From Alphaproteobacteria bacterium (lineage in GTDB: Bacteria > Pseudomonadota > Alphaproteobacteria > UBA3830): a stretch of DNA of 48,254 bases. How positions within the stretch are numbered: the stretch's first letter is position 1; each line of letters begins with the position of its first letter. The translations under genes and the position numbers were made by a program. The notes under the pieces were generated by a model. That model searched no databases. It was given only the letters and a program-made list of their open reading frames with translations, and was not told where the DNA came from. The DNA lies in contig JAGCFW010000004.1 of NCBI GenBank assembly GCA_017649895.1, forward strand, positions 1-48,254, given 5' to 3'. Shown here one piece after another: positions 24,542 to 33,880 of this stretch.

Positions 24542-25672
24542 ATGAAAAGAACCTTAGTTATCGCGAATATGATATTCGCATCAGCGACTGTGTGGGGAAT
24601 GGATAGCAATGTCAGTGAGGATAGAAAATCGGTTCGTCAAGATCGGATGATGCAGTTATGCGGACAGCCACAAGATGACGTTTTAGAATCAGTAGCTGAA
24701 ATGTTCCAGAAGGCTGAGAAATCAGCAATGGAGGTAGCAAAACTTCGTGCAGCAAGAAAAAAAATCAAGGAAGTTATGAATCAGGATCAGGAAACAAGAA
24801 AGCGATTTTTCAGAGGCATCCAGTACGGTCTAAATCTGAAAGAGATGACTATAGATGACATCAAGAACTCAAGTTCTGAAAAAATTCGATCTGAATTATC
24901 GAAAAGAGGATATGAAATACCAGTAGATTTTGTTAAGACACTGACACCTGAGACTATACAAGGTATTTTTTCAGATATTGATGTCCTGGTATCTGCTATT
25001 ATCAAGTATTCGAAAGTAATTGATTCCGATAATATTTTAAAATTTTTGTTTTCGGGAAAGAACAGAACACCGTTAACAAATGCCGAAATTAAGGGTCTGA
25101 AAGTTTCCGCTTTCAAGAATTTTTCAGATATGATTGAATGTTGCATGCAGGAACATCCTTTGCATTACGCTTACGAAAAAGGATATAAGGATGTTGTAAA
25201 ATCTCTAATAGATCTTGGCATGAAAGTTGATCAACCAGATGCAGGTGTTGAAGGAGGAGAGACTCTGTTATGTAAGGCGATTAAAAAAGGTGACATAGCC
25301 ATGGTAAAGTACCTTGTATCTCATGGCGCAGATGTTAATCGAGAGCATTTGGGGAGTTATCCTGTGTTTCAGGCTTTTTATTCTATGCAAGCGGATATTG
25401 TGAAATATCTTGTTGAGAATGGCGTTAACCCTAATCTAAGAGATTCTCGAGGATTCACTGTTTTACAAGCCGCTCAAGAGGATCTAGGAAAGATAGATTT
25501 ATGTCTGTCTCAACTAGATGAAGGTGATAAGAACAATTTTTGTGAGGATCTTAATTATGAGATGAAGGAGCACAATTTGGATGTATATGATGCAAAGTCA
25601 ACATTCGATCTTTACAGATCATTTGTTGGAAATACTATTCAGTATCTCAAAGATCACGGTGCTACAGAGTAA
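24542..25672 (+). CDS. Secreted ankyrin-repeat protein
   Basis: The signal peptide MKRTLVIANMIFASATVWG is nearly identical to that of the 22797 gene, and the leader is duplicated, so these are tandem paralogues. After about 150 residues of helical sequence comes the shared module (ILKFLFSGKNRTPLTNAEI, about 25030-25160). Three to four ankyrin repeats follow (GETLLCKAIKKGDIAMVKYL, VSHGADVNREHLGSYPVF, YLVENGVNPNLRDSRGF) and a C-terminal helical tail. Ribosome site AGGAG eight bases before ATG 24542. An ankyrin-poor, diverged member of the family. Confidence 0.9.
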   Translation: MKRTLVIANMIFASATVWGMDSNVSEDRKSVRQDRMMQLCGQPQDDVLESVAEMFQKAEKSAMEVAKLRAARKKIKEVMNQDQETRKRFFRGIQYGLNLKEMTIDDIKNSSSEKIRSELSKRGYEIPVDFVKTLTPETIQGIFSDIDVLVSAIIKYSKVIDSDNILKFLFSGKNRTPLTNAEIKGLKVSAFKNFSDMIECCMQEHPLHYAYEKGYKDVVKSLIDLGMKVDQPDAGVEGGETLLCKAIKKGDIAMVKYLVSHGADVNREHLGSYPVFQAFYSMQADIVKYLVENGVNPNLRDSRGFTVLQAAQEDLGKIDLCLSQLDEGDKNNFCEDLNYEMKEHNLDVYDAKSTFDLYRSFVGNTIQYLKDHGATE

Positions 25673-25694
25673 TTTTCTTATCCGATATCAAATA

Positions 25695-25719
25695 GGGCAC
25701 TCCATGTGGGTGTCCTTTT
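25695..25719 (+). terminator. Rho-independent terminator
   Basis: GGGCAC (25695-25700) pairs with GTGTCC (25710-25715), including one G-U, followed by TTTTA. Confidence 0.6.
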
Positions 25720-25765
25720 ATCAACTCCATTTCTTTCTTCTCTCAACATTTCCCTCCAAAAATTC

Positions 25766-25794
25766 TTGACATTTTGGATGAAAAGAGTTATAGA
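25766..25794 (+). promoter_or_regulatory. dnaK promoter
   Basis: TTGACA (25766-25771), 17 bp, TATAGA (25789-25794). The overlapping CTTGAC and TTATAG also partly fit the alphaproteobacterial heat-shock (RpoH) pattern. The leader to the dnaK start is about 120 nt and contains the hairpin GTGAGAC (25867-25873) with GTTTCAC (25883-25889). Confidence 0.65.
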
Positions 25795-25922
25795 TGGTAA
25801 CGTGCGTGGCGATGATGTCGCGTGCCGGAGTCGGATGCCTATGGTAGGGTTCGGTCCGTTTGGTGAGTGAGACGCCTTTTGGGTTTCACGGTTTACAATT
25901 TGCCTTATGAAAGGGGATTATT

Positions 25923-27836
25923 ATGTCTAAAGTTATTGGTATTGATTTAGGAACAACCAACTCATGTGTCGCGATTATGGATGGCACGAATCCGCGTGTT
26001 ATTGAGAACACGGAAGGAGTCAGGACTACGCCGTCTGTGGTGGCTTTTACCGACAGCGGAGAAAAATTAGTCGGACAAGCTGCAAAGCGCCAGGCTGTTA
26101 CTAACTTTAAGAACACATTTTATGCAATCAAAAGATTAATCGGAAGAAGAGCAAGCGACGAATACTTGAAAAAATATCAGCCGGCTTACGAAATTGTGTC
26201 GGCGGACAACGGAGATGCTTGGGTTTCTTCTCGCGGAAAAAAATATAGTCCAAGTCAGATCAGCGCGTTCACTCTTCAGAAAATGAAAGAAGCCGCTGAG
26301 AATTTCTTGGGAGAAAAAGTGACGGAAGCCGTTATTACCGTTCCGGCTTATTTCAACGATGCTCAGAGACAGGCGACCAGAGATGCCGGAAAGATTGCCG
26401 GTTTGGATGTTTTGAGAATCATAAACGAGCCGACGGCAGCTGCTTTGGCCTACGGTCTGGACAAAAAAAGTTCGGGAATGATCGCAGTTTACGACCTCGG
26501 AGGTGGAACTTTCGATGTGTCCATTCTTGAAATCGGCGACGGAGTATTCGAGGTCAAAGCGACAAACGGAGATACATTCCTCGGCGGTGAAGACTTCGAT
26601 AAGAGAATCATTGATTTCTTAGCAGAGGAGTTCAAGCGCGACAACAACATCGATTTGAGAAATGACAGCATGGCTCTTCAGAGATTGAAGGAAGCTGCGG
26701 AAAAGGCGAAGATCGAACTTTCCAGCGCGATGGAGACAGACATCAACCTTCCGTTCATCACAGCGGATGCGACAGGTCCAAAGCACTTAACCGTGAAATT
26801 AACAAGAGCGAAGTTGGAATCTTTGGTGGACGACATCATCAAGAAGACTCTCGAACCATGCCGCAAAGCGTTGCAGGATGCTGGAGTGTCGGCAAAGGAT
26901 ATCAATGAGGTCGTTTTGGTCGGTGGTATGACTCGTATGCCGAAAGTCGTGGAATGCGTAAAAGAATTCTTCGGAAAAGAACCGCACAAGGGAGTTAACC
27001 CGGACGAAGTCGTGGCTGTCGGAGCGGCAATTCAGGGCGGAGTGTTAAAGGGCGACGTGAAAGACGTTTTGTTGCTCGATGTTACCCCGTTGTCTCTCGG
27101 AATTGAAACTCTCGGTGGTGTGTTTACTCGATTGATCGACAGAAACACGACCATTCCGACGAAAAAGAGTCAGATTTTTTCGACAGCGCAGGATAATCAA
27201 AGTGGTGTTACGATCAGAGTTTTCCAGGGAGAAAGAGAGATCGCAGCAAACAACAAGCTTCTCGGACAGTTCGATTTGCAAGATATACCTCCGGCACCGC
27301 GCGGAGTACCGCAGATCGAAGTTACATTTGATATAGATGCCAACGGAATCGTTCATGTTTCGGCGAAAGATAAAGCGACGAACAAGGAGCAGTCCATTAG
27401 CATCAAAGCATCTGGCGGATTGAGCGATGATGAAATCAATCAAATGGTAAAAGATGCGGAAGCTCATGCTGATGAAGACAAGAAGCGTCGTGATTTAATC
27501 CAACAGCGCAACGCTGCTCAGGAAATGATCAACGGAGCTAACAAAATGCTGTCCGAGAACGGTGACAAGATTTCCGAAGAGTTGAAAAACGAGATCAAAA
27601 CGGAAACCGAAAATGTTCAGAAGGTTTTGGAGAGCGAGAACACCGAAGAGATCAAGCAGGCGTCCGACAAATTAATGCAGGTTATGATGAAAGCCGGCGA
27701 GTTGATTTACAAGGCAACTCAGCAGGCTCAGCAACCTGGAGCAGATGCGGCAGGAGCTCAGGCAAATGCGGAATCTCAGAAAGATGACAACGTTGTCGAT
27801 GCCGACTACGAGGTAAAAGAAGAGGAAGGTAAATAA
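25923..27836 (+). CDS. dnaK: Chaperone DnaK (Hsp70)
   Basis: Full-length 637 aa. ATPase domain: [50 protein letters not shown] and [12 protein letters not shown]. Substrate domain with [17 protein letters not shown] and the acidic C-terminal tail ([13 protein letters not shown]). It folds and refolds proteins with DnaJ and GrpE in the cytosol. ATG 25923 follows AAAGGGG. It is followed by a terminator and dnaJ, the usual dnaKJ order. The pair sits inside a run of secreted ankyrin genes. Confidence 0.98.
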   Translation: MSKVIGIDLGTTNSCVAIMDGTNPRVIENTEGVRTTPSVVAFTDSGEKLVGQAAKRQAVTNFKNTFYAIKRLIGRRASDEYLKKYQPAYEIVSADNGDAWVSSRGKKYSPSQISAFTLQKMKEAAENFLGEKVTEAVITVPAYFNDAQRQATRDAGKIAGLDVLRIINEPTAAALAYGLDKKSSGMIAVYDLGGGTFDVSILEIGDGVFEVKATNGDTFLGGEDFDKRIIDFLAEEFKRDNNIDLRNDSMALQRLKEAAEKAKIELSSAMETDINLPFITADATGPKHLTVKLTRAKLESLVDDIIKKTLEPCRKALQDAGVSAKDINEVVLVGGMTRMPKVVECVKEFFGKEPHKGVNPDEVVAVGAAIQGGVLKGDVKDVLLLDVTPLSLGIETLGGVFTRLIDRNTTIPTKKSQIFSTAQDNQSGVTIRVFQGEREIAANNKLLGQFDLQDIPPAPRGVPQIEVTFDIDANGIVHVSAKDKATNKEQSISIKASGGLSDDEINQMVKDAEAHADEDKKRRDLIQQRNAAQEMINGANKMLSENGDKISEELKNEIKTETENVQKVLESENTEEIKQASDKLMQVMMKAGELIYKATQQAQQPGADAAGAQANAESQKDDNVVDADYEVKEEEGK

Positions 27837-27850
27837 TCTCCTATTTTCTG

Positions 27851-27880
27851 AAAGGCGTGTGTTTGTGCATGCGCCTTTTT
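27851..27880 (+). terminator. Terminator/attenuator between dnaK and dnaJ
   Basis: AAAGGCG (27851-27857) pairs with CGCCTTT, ending in a run of Ts. It lies before dnaJ, so it may be partial and set the DnaK:DnaJ ratio. Confidence 0.7.
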
Positions 27881-27899
27881 TCTGTCGAAGGGAATTGTC

Positions 27900-29063
27900 A
27901 TGGACTACTATCAAACTTTGGGATTATCCAAAAACGCGTCAGAAGATGAAATCAAGAAAGCTTATCGAAAATTGGCGATGAAATATCATCCCGACCGCAA
28001 CAAGGGAGATAAAAAAGCCGAAGAAAAGTTCAAAGAGGTGAATGAAGCCTATGAAACTCTGAAAGATCCGCAGAAAAAAGCGGCCTATGATCGCTACGGA
28101 CACGATGCCTACAAAAATGCGGCCAACGGAGGCGGATTCAATCCGGGAGCAGGAAGTGGATTCGGAGGATTTTCGGGCAGCGGGTTCGGATTTGATTTCA
28201 GCGGCGACGCATCGGGATTTTCAGATATTTTCGAAGATTTCTTCGGTGGCGCGATGGGCGGCGGAGCTCGCGCAGGCAGAGCCGAGATGCGCGGAAACGA
28301 TTTGCGATACGACGCGACAATCACTCTGGAAGAGGCCTTCCGCGGAAAAGACATCGAACTTAATATGCGCACCAACGTAAAATGCGAAGAATGTAAGGGC
28401 ACAGGATCCGAAGGCGGAGTCAAGCCGAAAACCTGTCCGTCATGTCGAGGAACAGGCCGCATGAGATTCGCACAGGGATTTTTCTCGGTGGAAAGAACCT
28501 GCTCGGCGTGTAACGGAACGGGGCACATCATCGAAAATTCCTGCAAAAAGTGTCGCGGCGCAGGACGTGTCAGCAAAACCAAAAACATCAAAGTTTCGAT
28601 CCCTGCGGGTATCGAAAACGGCGCAAGAATCAGACTTTCGGGAGAGGGCGAAGCTGGAATCAGAGGCGGTCGCGCAGGAGATCTCTACATATTTGTCACG
28701 GTCAGACCGCATAAATTGTTCACGAGAGAAAGCAGCTCGATTCACTGCGAAGTTCCTGTTTCGATAATCACGGCAGCATTGGGCGGAGAAGTTGAAGTTC
28801 CGACAATTGACGGGAAAAAAGCCGTGGTAAAGGTGCCGGCAGGAACTCAGTCGGGGCAGATTCTCAAACTGCGCGGAAAAGGAATGACGGTGGTGAGAAG
28901 TTCGCTGCGCGGAGACATGTTCGTACACGTAAACGTCGAAACGCCTGTCAATTTGACAGATCACCAGAAAGAATTGCTGCGAGAATTCGACAAGGACCAC
29001 AAAGCTCACCCGAAATCAGAAGGCTTTTTCGCTAAAGTAAAGGAATTCTGGCACGAGTTGTGA
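27900..29063 (+). CDS. dnaJ: Chaperone DnaJ (Hsp40)
   Basis: 387 aa with all class I parts: J domain ([29 protein letters not shown] with HPD), a Gly/Phe-rich linker (about residues 75-120), four zinc-binding repeats ([32 protein letters not shown]) and C-terminal substrate domains. It stimulates DnaK ATPase. Starts 63 bp after dnaK with ribosome site GAAGGGAA. Confidence 0.97.
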   Translation: MDYYQTLGLSKNASEDEIKKAYRKLAMKYHPDRNKGDKKAEEKFKEVNEAYETLKDPQKKAAYDRYGHDAYKNAANGGGFNPGAGSGFGGFSGSGFGFDFSGDASGFSDIFEDFFGGAMGGGARAGRAEMRGNDLRYDATITLEEAFRGKDIELNMRTNVKCEECKGTGSEGGVKPKTCPSCRGTGRMRFAQGFFSVERTCSACNGTGHIIENSCKKCRGAGRVSKTKNIKVSIPAGIENGARIRLSGEGEAGIRGGRAGDLYIFVTVRPHKLFTRESSSIHCEVPVSIITAALGGEVEVPTIDGKKAVVKVPAGTQSGQILKLRGKGMTVVRSSLRGDMFVHVNVETPVNLTDHQKELLREFDKDHKAHPKSEGFFAKVKEFWHEL

Positions 29064-29126
29064 TTGTCAATACGTAGATTTTGAATTTTGGAAAATTTCT
29101 AAATATTTTTTAGAATTTTTTACAAA

Positions 29127-29155
29127 TTGTTAACTATTTTTTGCTATCCTATAAA
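29127..29155 (+). promoter_or_regulatory. Probable promoter of the next ankyrin gene
   Basis: TTGTTA (29127-29132), 17 bp, TATAAA (29150-29155), about 30 bp before the start at 29187, in a very AT-rich stretch. Confidence 0.45.
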
Positions 29156-29186
29156 TAAGAGTAATTTATAGAAAGGATATACAACT

Positions 29187-30746
29187 ATGGACAATACAAC
29201 ACTAAAATGGAAAATTTTTTGCTTGTCGGGAGCTTTAATATTGTGCTCGGCGAGTGCTTTTGGAATGCATTCTCGTGCAAATGAAACTCAAGAAGGCCCG
29301 CAAAAAGGTGCAAATAAAGTTAAAGAAGGCTCACAAAAAACTGAAACAGATTACAACGAACGTGAGAAAAAAATGGAACAAGATTTTTCTGAATTAATGG
29401 CAGCTGCAGGAAAAAATGATTTGGAAAAAGTTAAAGAAATAATTGGTAAGCATATGAATGTAACAACGACTACGACTCGTGACTCTTTATTGATTTATAA
29501 AAACAAACAGAGTATGTCTGACACTCAATTAAAGGAACATTATTCTCGCATTTTTCCGGATGTTGTTAAGTTAGTTAATCGTAGCAACGATTTTGGATAT
29601 ACTCCGTTAATGCGTGCGGCACAAAAAGGACATCTCGATGTCGTAAAATATCTGATGGAGCACGGCGCCGATGTTAATAAAGCAGAAAAAGGTGCAGGTA
29701 CTCCACTAATTAACGCGATTCAATCTGGACATATCGATGTCATTAAATATCTGGTAGAGCACGACGCTGATGTTAATAAAGCAACTAATGCAGGAATTAC
29801 TCCATTGAGTTGTGCGGCACAAAAAGGACATCTCGATGTCGTAAAATATCTGATAGAGCACGACGCTGATGTTAATAAAGCAACTAATGCAGGAATTACT
29901 CCATTAATTAACGCGATTCAATCTGGACATATCGATGTCATTAAATATCTGGTAGAGCACGACGCTGATGTTAATAAAGCAACTAATGCAGAAATTACTC
30001 CATTGAATTTTGCACGAAATCAAAATAATCCCAATATCGTAAAATATCTGATCGAAAATGGCGCTAAGTTTGATACGGCAAATATGTTGATTTGGGCAGC
30101 ACAAAAAGGACATCTCGATGTCGTAAAATACCTGGTAGAGCACGGTGCTGATGTTAATATAGCAGATAAAGATGGATGTACTGCAGCGATTGTGGCAATG
30201 AAAAATAGTCATTCCGATATTGTAGAATATCTGATAGATAAGAATATTGATGTTAATAAAACAGATAAAAGTGGAAATGACCTATTGTTTTATGCACGCG
30301 AAAAAGGAATTTCCGATATCATAGAACATCTGGAAATCATAGCTGCGCAACGTCAATCGAAAATTGATCAACAACGGGAAGAAAAACGTTTACAGGATGA
30401 GTCAATTGAAACGTTTTATCGTGAGAGATTTGATCAATTGGATAAAAGTTTATTGGATAAAAGTTTATCAGCTTCTGAAAATGTAACAACAGAGAAAAAG
30501 ATAAAACATTCTGATAACTCTGAGAGTAAGGTGGATGAGCCTGAATCCGATGTCGCATCAAATATAACTGAAGAAGAGAAAAATATAAAACATTCTGATA
30601 ACTCTGAGAGTAAGGTGGGTGAGCCTAAATCTAATGACAATGAATGGGATGTCTCATCAAATATATCTGAATCTAATGACAATGAATGGGATGTCGAATC
30701 AAATATAACTGAAGATTGGCCTTCTGATGCCTTTGCAGATGATTAA
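29187..30746 (+). CDS. Secreted ankyrin-repeat protein with recently amplified repeats
   Basis: The signal peptide is WKIFCLSGALILCSASAFG then M, after a short N-terminal stretch (ATG 29187, AAAGGAT upstream). The shared module (DSLLIYKNKQSMSDTQLKEH, about 29460-29610) leads into about eight ankyrin repeats, several almost identical (GHIDVIKYLVEHDADVNKA). After a coiled-coil segment (QREEKRLQDESIETFYRERF) the C terminus is acidic, with short duplications IKHSDNSESKV (twice) and SNDNEWDV (twice). Monocistronic, with its own terminator. Effector-like; the target is unknown. Confidence 0.93.
   Translation: MDNTTLKWKIFCLSGALILCSASAFGMHSRANETQEGPQKGANKVKEGSQKTETDYNEREKKMEQDFSELMAAAGKNDLEKVKEIIGKHMNVTTTTTRDSLLIYKNKQSMSDTQLKEHYSRIFPDVVKLVNRSNDFGYTPLMRAAQKGHLDVVKYLMEHGADVNKAEKGAGTPLINAIQSGHIDVIKYLVEHDADVNKATNAGITPLSCAAQKGHLDVVKYLIEHDADVNKATNAGITPLINAIQSGHIDVIKYLVEHDADVNKATNAEITPLNFARNQNNPNIVKYLIENGAKFDTANMLIWAAQKGHLDVVKYLVEHGADVNIADKDGCTAAIVAMKNSHSDIVEYLIDKNIDVNKTDKSGNDLLFYAREKGISDIIEHLEIIAAQRQSKIDQQREEKRLQDESIETFYRERFDQLDKSLLDKSLSASENVTTEKKIKHSDNSESKVDEPESDVASNITEEEKNIKHSDNSESKVGEPKSNDNEWDVSSNISESNDNEWDVESNITEDWPSDAFADD
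29703..30000 (+). repeat. Tandem 99/198-bp ankyrin-coding repeat
   Basis: The 33-codon ankyrin unit recurs, and a two-unit block (198 bp) starting at ccactaattaacgcg (29703) returns at 29901 almost unchanged, including synonymous positions. This indicates recent duplication or gene conversion inside the gene. Confidence 0.85.
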
Positions 30747-30779
30747 TCTGGTGGACAATTCAGATAAACCTAGTCAAAA

Positions 30780-30812
30780 GGCAGAAGTAGAAAATCTTCT
30801 GCCTCGGTTTTT
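30780..30812 (+). terminator. Rho-independent terminator
   Basis: GGCAGAAG (30780-30787) and CTTCTGCC (30796-30803) pair perfectly, followed by tcgg and six Ts. Confidence 0.85.
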
Positions 30813-30890
30813 TCCAAAAGAAATTTCGGTCAGTCTTTCTCTTTTCGAAAAAATTTCCGAATTCTGAAATGCTCGCAGATCTTGTCGTTC

Positions 30891-31070
30891 TTGCGCGACA
30901 CGAGAGTCTCTGTTATTTTCAGAAAAAAGGAAATGAGAGCGATGAAAAAATTTCTGATTACAATTATGTTATTTGCGTCTGTTGGCGCGTTTGGAATGCG
31001 AACGAATCTTCCGGCATCAGATCAAAGCTGGAGAAATCCGCTGATTACCGCAGTAAGGGTCAATGATATC
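30891..31070 (+). repeat. Duplicated leader and 5' coding region, copy 1
   Basis: About 180 bp (from ttgcgcg through gtcaatg) nearly identical to 32054-32233. It covers the untranslated leader, ribosome site, signal peptide and first mature residues of two adjacent ankyrin genes. Confidence 0.85.
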
Positions 31071-31940
31071 CAAAAAGTGAAGAGACTCATCAATAAAGTC
31101 TGGAGTAACAAAGGACAAACAGTTGTAAGACTTTTATTAGTCTATAAAAATAAAGAACCATGGAGCCGTGAAGCGTTGCAGAATTACCTCGACCTGCAAG
31201 ATCAAAGGGTAAGAAATTCCATTAATGAGCAAGACGCTGACGGGAACACTCCTCTGAATAAAATTACCCAATGGGATCGCAATATTGAACTAATAAAATA
31301 TTTAGTCGATCAAGGTGCTGATCCAAATATCAAAAACAAAGACGGTGATACCCCTCTTATAAAGGCTGTGTGGTGGAAAAGTATAAAAGTAACAAAATAC
31401 CTGATAGACCACGGCGCGGATGTTAACTCAAAAAACAGGTGGGGGGATACCGTTCTGACAAATGTTCTGGAAAAAAATAATAATGAGATAGCAAAATATT
31501 TGATAGATCATGGCGCGAACGTTAATTTAAGAGATAGATGGGGAGATACTATCCTGATAAAAGCCCTGGAAGAAGATAATGATGAGTTGGTAAAATATTT
31601 AGTCGAACACGGCGCCGATGTTAATTCAGAAAATACATGGGGAGATACTGTTCTGATAAGGGCGATAGAAAAAAATAATAATGAATTGGTAAAGTATTTG
31701 GTCGAGTGTGGCGCGTATATAAATCGGGTATACGGAAAATACTTAAATACACCCCTGCATTATGCAGTAATTTCCAAAAACAAAGACATAGTAAAATATC
31801 TGGTAAAAAAAGGAGCATATGTGAATATTAAAAACACAGAGGGAAAAACTCCAATTTCTTTAGCTGAGGAATTTTACGGACTGGATAGTAACATCGTTCA
31901 AATTTTGTATTCCCCCGGATCTAAGCTTTTTCGAATTTAA
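30942..31940 (+). CDS. Secreted ankyrin-repeat protein
   Basis: ATG 30942 begins the signal peptide MKKFLITIMLFASVGAFG, then M; an ATG at 30933 is also in frame and would add MRA. The mature protein starts RTNLPASDQSWRNPLITAVR. The shared module (VVRLLLVYKNKEPWSREAL, about 31120-31260) is followed by about seven ankyrin repeats. Several carry an unusual W-G-D-T turn (NRWGDTVL, DRWGDTIL, NTWGDTVL) in place of the common G-x-T-P-L, a sign of local amplification. Tandem paralogue of 32105. Confidence 0.92.
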   Translation: MKKFLITIMLFASVGAFGMRTNLPASDQSWRNPLITAVRVNDIQKVKRLINKVWSNKGQTVVRLLLVYKNKEPWSREALQNYLDLQDQRVRNSINEQDADGNTPLNKITQWDRNIELIKYLVDQGADPNIKNKDGDTPLIKAVWWKSIKVTKYLIDHGADVNSKNRWGDTVLTNVLEKNNNEIAKYLIDHGANVNLRDRWGDTILIKALEEDNDELVKYLVEHGADVNSENTWGDTVLIRAIEKNNNELVKYLVECGAYINRVYGKYLNTPLHYAVISKNKDIVKYLVKKGAYVNIKNTEGKTPISLAEEFYGLDSNIVQILYSPGSKLFRI

Positions 31941-32053
31941 TCGCAAGAAGCAGAGAAATTTCCGCTAATTAACGAAAGTCTTTGAAAAACTCTTCACTTG
32001 TTTTCTGAACTAGAAAATTATTGCACAAATCCGTATCGCAGGCCCAACTCAAC

Positions 32054-32233
32054 TTGCGCGGCACGAGAGTCTCTGTTATTTTCAGAAAAAAGGAAATGAA
32101 GGCAATGAAAAAAATTCTGATTACAATTATGTTGTTTGCATCTGCTGGCGCGTTTGGAATGCGAACGAATCCTCCTGCATCAGATCAAAGCTGGGAAAAT
32201 CCGCTGATTACCGCAGTAAGGGTCAATGGTATC
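32054..32233 (+). repeat. Duplicated leader and 5' coding region, copy 2
   Basis: Partner of 30891-31070 with an exact offset of 1163 bp and only scattered substitutions. Confidence 0.85.
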
Positions 32234-33115
32234 CCAAAAATAAAAATGCAACAGAGACCTCCTGCATCAGATCAAAGCTGGAAAAATCCGCTGATTGCTG
32301 CGGTAAGGATTAATGACGCCCCGACAGTAAAACGAATTATAAACAACGTCTGGGACAACAAAGGCCACACGGTTATGAGGCTTTTGCTGGCTTACAAATA
32401 TAGGGAAGCGTGGAGCGAAGATGAGTTACGGGAATACCTCGATCTGCAGGAGCAAAGAGTAAAGGACATCATTGATTATCCCGATAATCATGGAAACACT
32501 GCACTTATGACAGCTGTTTGGGCAGATCATCTTGAATTAGTGAAATATTTGACAGAGCACGGCGCCAATGTAAACTTATCCGACGATGAAGGAGACACTC
32601 CCTTGTTGATGGCTATATGGGCGGATCACTCTCTTGAATTAGTCAAGTATCTGATTGAGCATGGTGCCGACATAGACAGGTGCGATTTGTATGGAAGTAC
32701 TCCGCTTATCATCGCGACAGAAATCAGAAATAAAAAATTGGTAGAATATTTGACTGAGCATGGTGCGGATGTAAATGCGCAAGACAAATATCAGGACACT
32801 CCTCTGCTGATTGCGGCAAAAAAGGATTATTTTGAGTTGGTGAAACATCTGGTCGAACATGGCGCGGACGTCAATAAGTCAACGGCAAAAGGAAATACTC
32901 CTTTGTGGATGGCCGTTAGAAACGGTCACGTAGGTATTGTGAGATATCTGCTGAGTCATGGCGCCGACGCTAATATGGTGTCTGAAAATATAAAAAAATA
33001 CTTGATAAATAATACCGCAGATCTGTATGGAAAAGACGATATAGAATCAGTCATTTTGTCATTGTCGGAATATATAAGGTATAAAAATATCTTGAGACTT
33101 ATGCGGGCTATGTAA
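32105..33115 (+). CDS. Secreted ankyrin-repeat protein
   Basis: Signal peptide MKKILITIMLFASAGAFG, then M. Just after it, a ~31-residue segment is present twice (PPASDQSWENPLITAVRVN and PPASDQSWKNPLIAAVRIN), an internal duplication not seen in the 30942 paralogue. The shared module (VMRLLLAYKYREAWSEDEL, about 32350-32510) precedes about six ankyrin repeats (GNTALMTAVWADHLELVKYL, GNTPLWMAVRNGHVGIVRYL). The C-terminal ~45 residues are non-ankyrin helix. Effector role inferred. Confidence 0.92.
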   Translation: MKKILITIMLFASAGAFGMRTNPPASDQSWENPLITAVRVNGIPKIKMQQRPPASDQSWKNPLIAAVRINDAPTVKRIINNVWDNKGHTVMRLLLAYKYREAWSEDELREYLDLQEQRVKDIIDYPDNHGNTALMTAVWADHLELVKYLTEHGANVNLSDDEGDTPLLMAIWADHSLELVKYLIEHGADIDRCDLYGSTPLIIATEIRNKKLVEYLTEHGADVNAQDKYQDTPLLIAAKKDYFELVKHLVEHGADVNKSTAKGNTPLWMAVRNGHVGIVRYLLSHGADANMVSENIKKYLINNTADLYGKDDIESVILSLSEYIRYKNILRLMRAM

Positions 33116-33214
33116 AACATTTCCCTGAGAGTAGATTTTCTTAATTTTATTGAGTTGATACGGCAACATATTTCATTGTATCATGTCGTGGTTGCTGAAA
33201 ATAGAGATATTGAG

Positions 33215-33877
33215 ATGAAAATTTTGTCATATTTACTGCTGTTAGGTTTTTTCTCGATCCATGATATATTTGCGTGTCCCAATGAGATCCTCGACAAAAT
33301 ATATGTCATTTCCCTCGACAAAACCCTGCACAAATCAGAGTTTGTAAAAAATCAGCTTAATAAATTCGGATTCAAACGCGTAAATTTTCGCGACGCCGAT
33401 AAAAATTATTTTTCAAATCATCGAGCTGTTTGGCAGGATATCATCAAAAATAAATACAAAAAAGCGATAATTTTCGAAGATAACGTAGAGTTTCGTGATA
33501 ATTTTAAGGAAAATCTGGCGAAAGTCATCAAAAACATACCTGACGACTTTGATATTTTCTTCCTTGATATAGGTAAGAATAAACCACACGCCGAAAAAAC
33601 TTTTTTCGTATCCGCAGGATTTTGGTTGAACGGATTGTTAAATACTCCGTCGCCATATTACGCAAAATTAAAAAGGACAAAACAAATTTGGGGATCGCAT
33701 GCCTATTGCATAAGTTCAAAATCTGCTGAGAAACTGTTGGAATTAACCGAAAATACAGATATTCCCGTCGATGTGGCAATAATAGATCACGCAAACAGCC
33801 TAAATCTGTATGTTTCAAAAATAAAATTAGTATCAGGGAATCATTTTGACTCGGAAATTGCAAAATTAGGACAGTAA
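33215..33877 (+). CDS. Exported GT25-type glycosyltransferase-like protein
   Basis: The GT25 family opening KIYVISLDKTLHKSEFVKNQ and the metal/sugar-nucleotide region KKAIIFEDNVEFRDNF are clear. Where family members have E-D-D this one has E-D-N, which could weaken catalysis. A signal peptide MKILSYLLLLGFFSIHDIFA precedes a Cys (possible lipoprotein). ATG 33215 is chosen over an in-frame start at 33155 because it begins the signal peptide. GT25 enzymes normally transfer galactose or glucose to LPS cores or collagen and act with nucleotide sugars, so export is unusual. Followed after 3 bp by a paralogue. Confidence 0.85.
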   Translation: MKILSYLLLLGFFSIHDIFACPNEILDKIYVISLDKTLHKSEFVKNQLNKFGFKRVNFRDADKNYFSNHRAVWQDIIKNKYKKAIIFEDNVEFRDNFKENLAKVIKNIPDDFDIFFLDIGKNKPHAEKTFFVSAGFWLNGLLNTPSPYYAKLKRTKQIWGSHAYCISSKSAEKLLELTENTDIPVDVAIIDHANSLNLYVSKIKLVSGNHFDSEIAKLGQ

Positions 33878-33880
33878 AAA

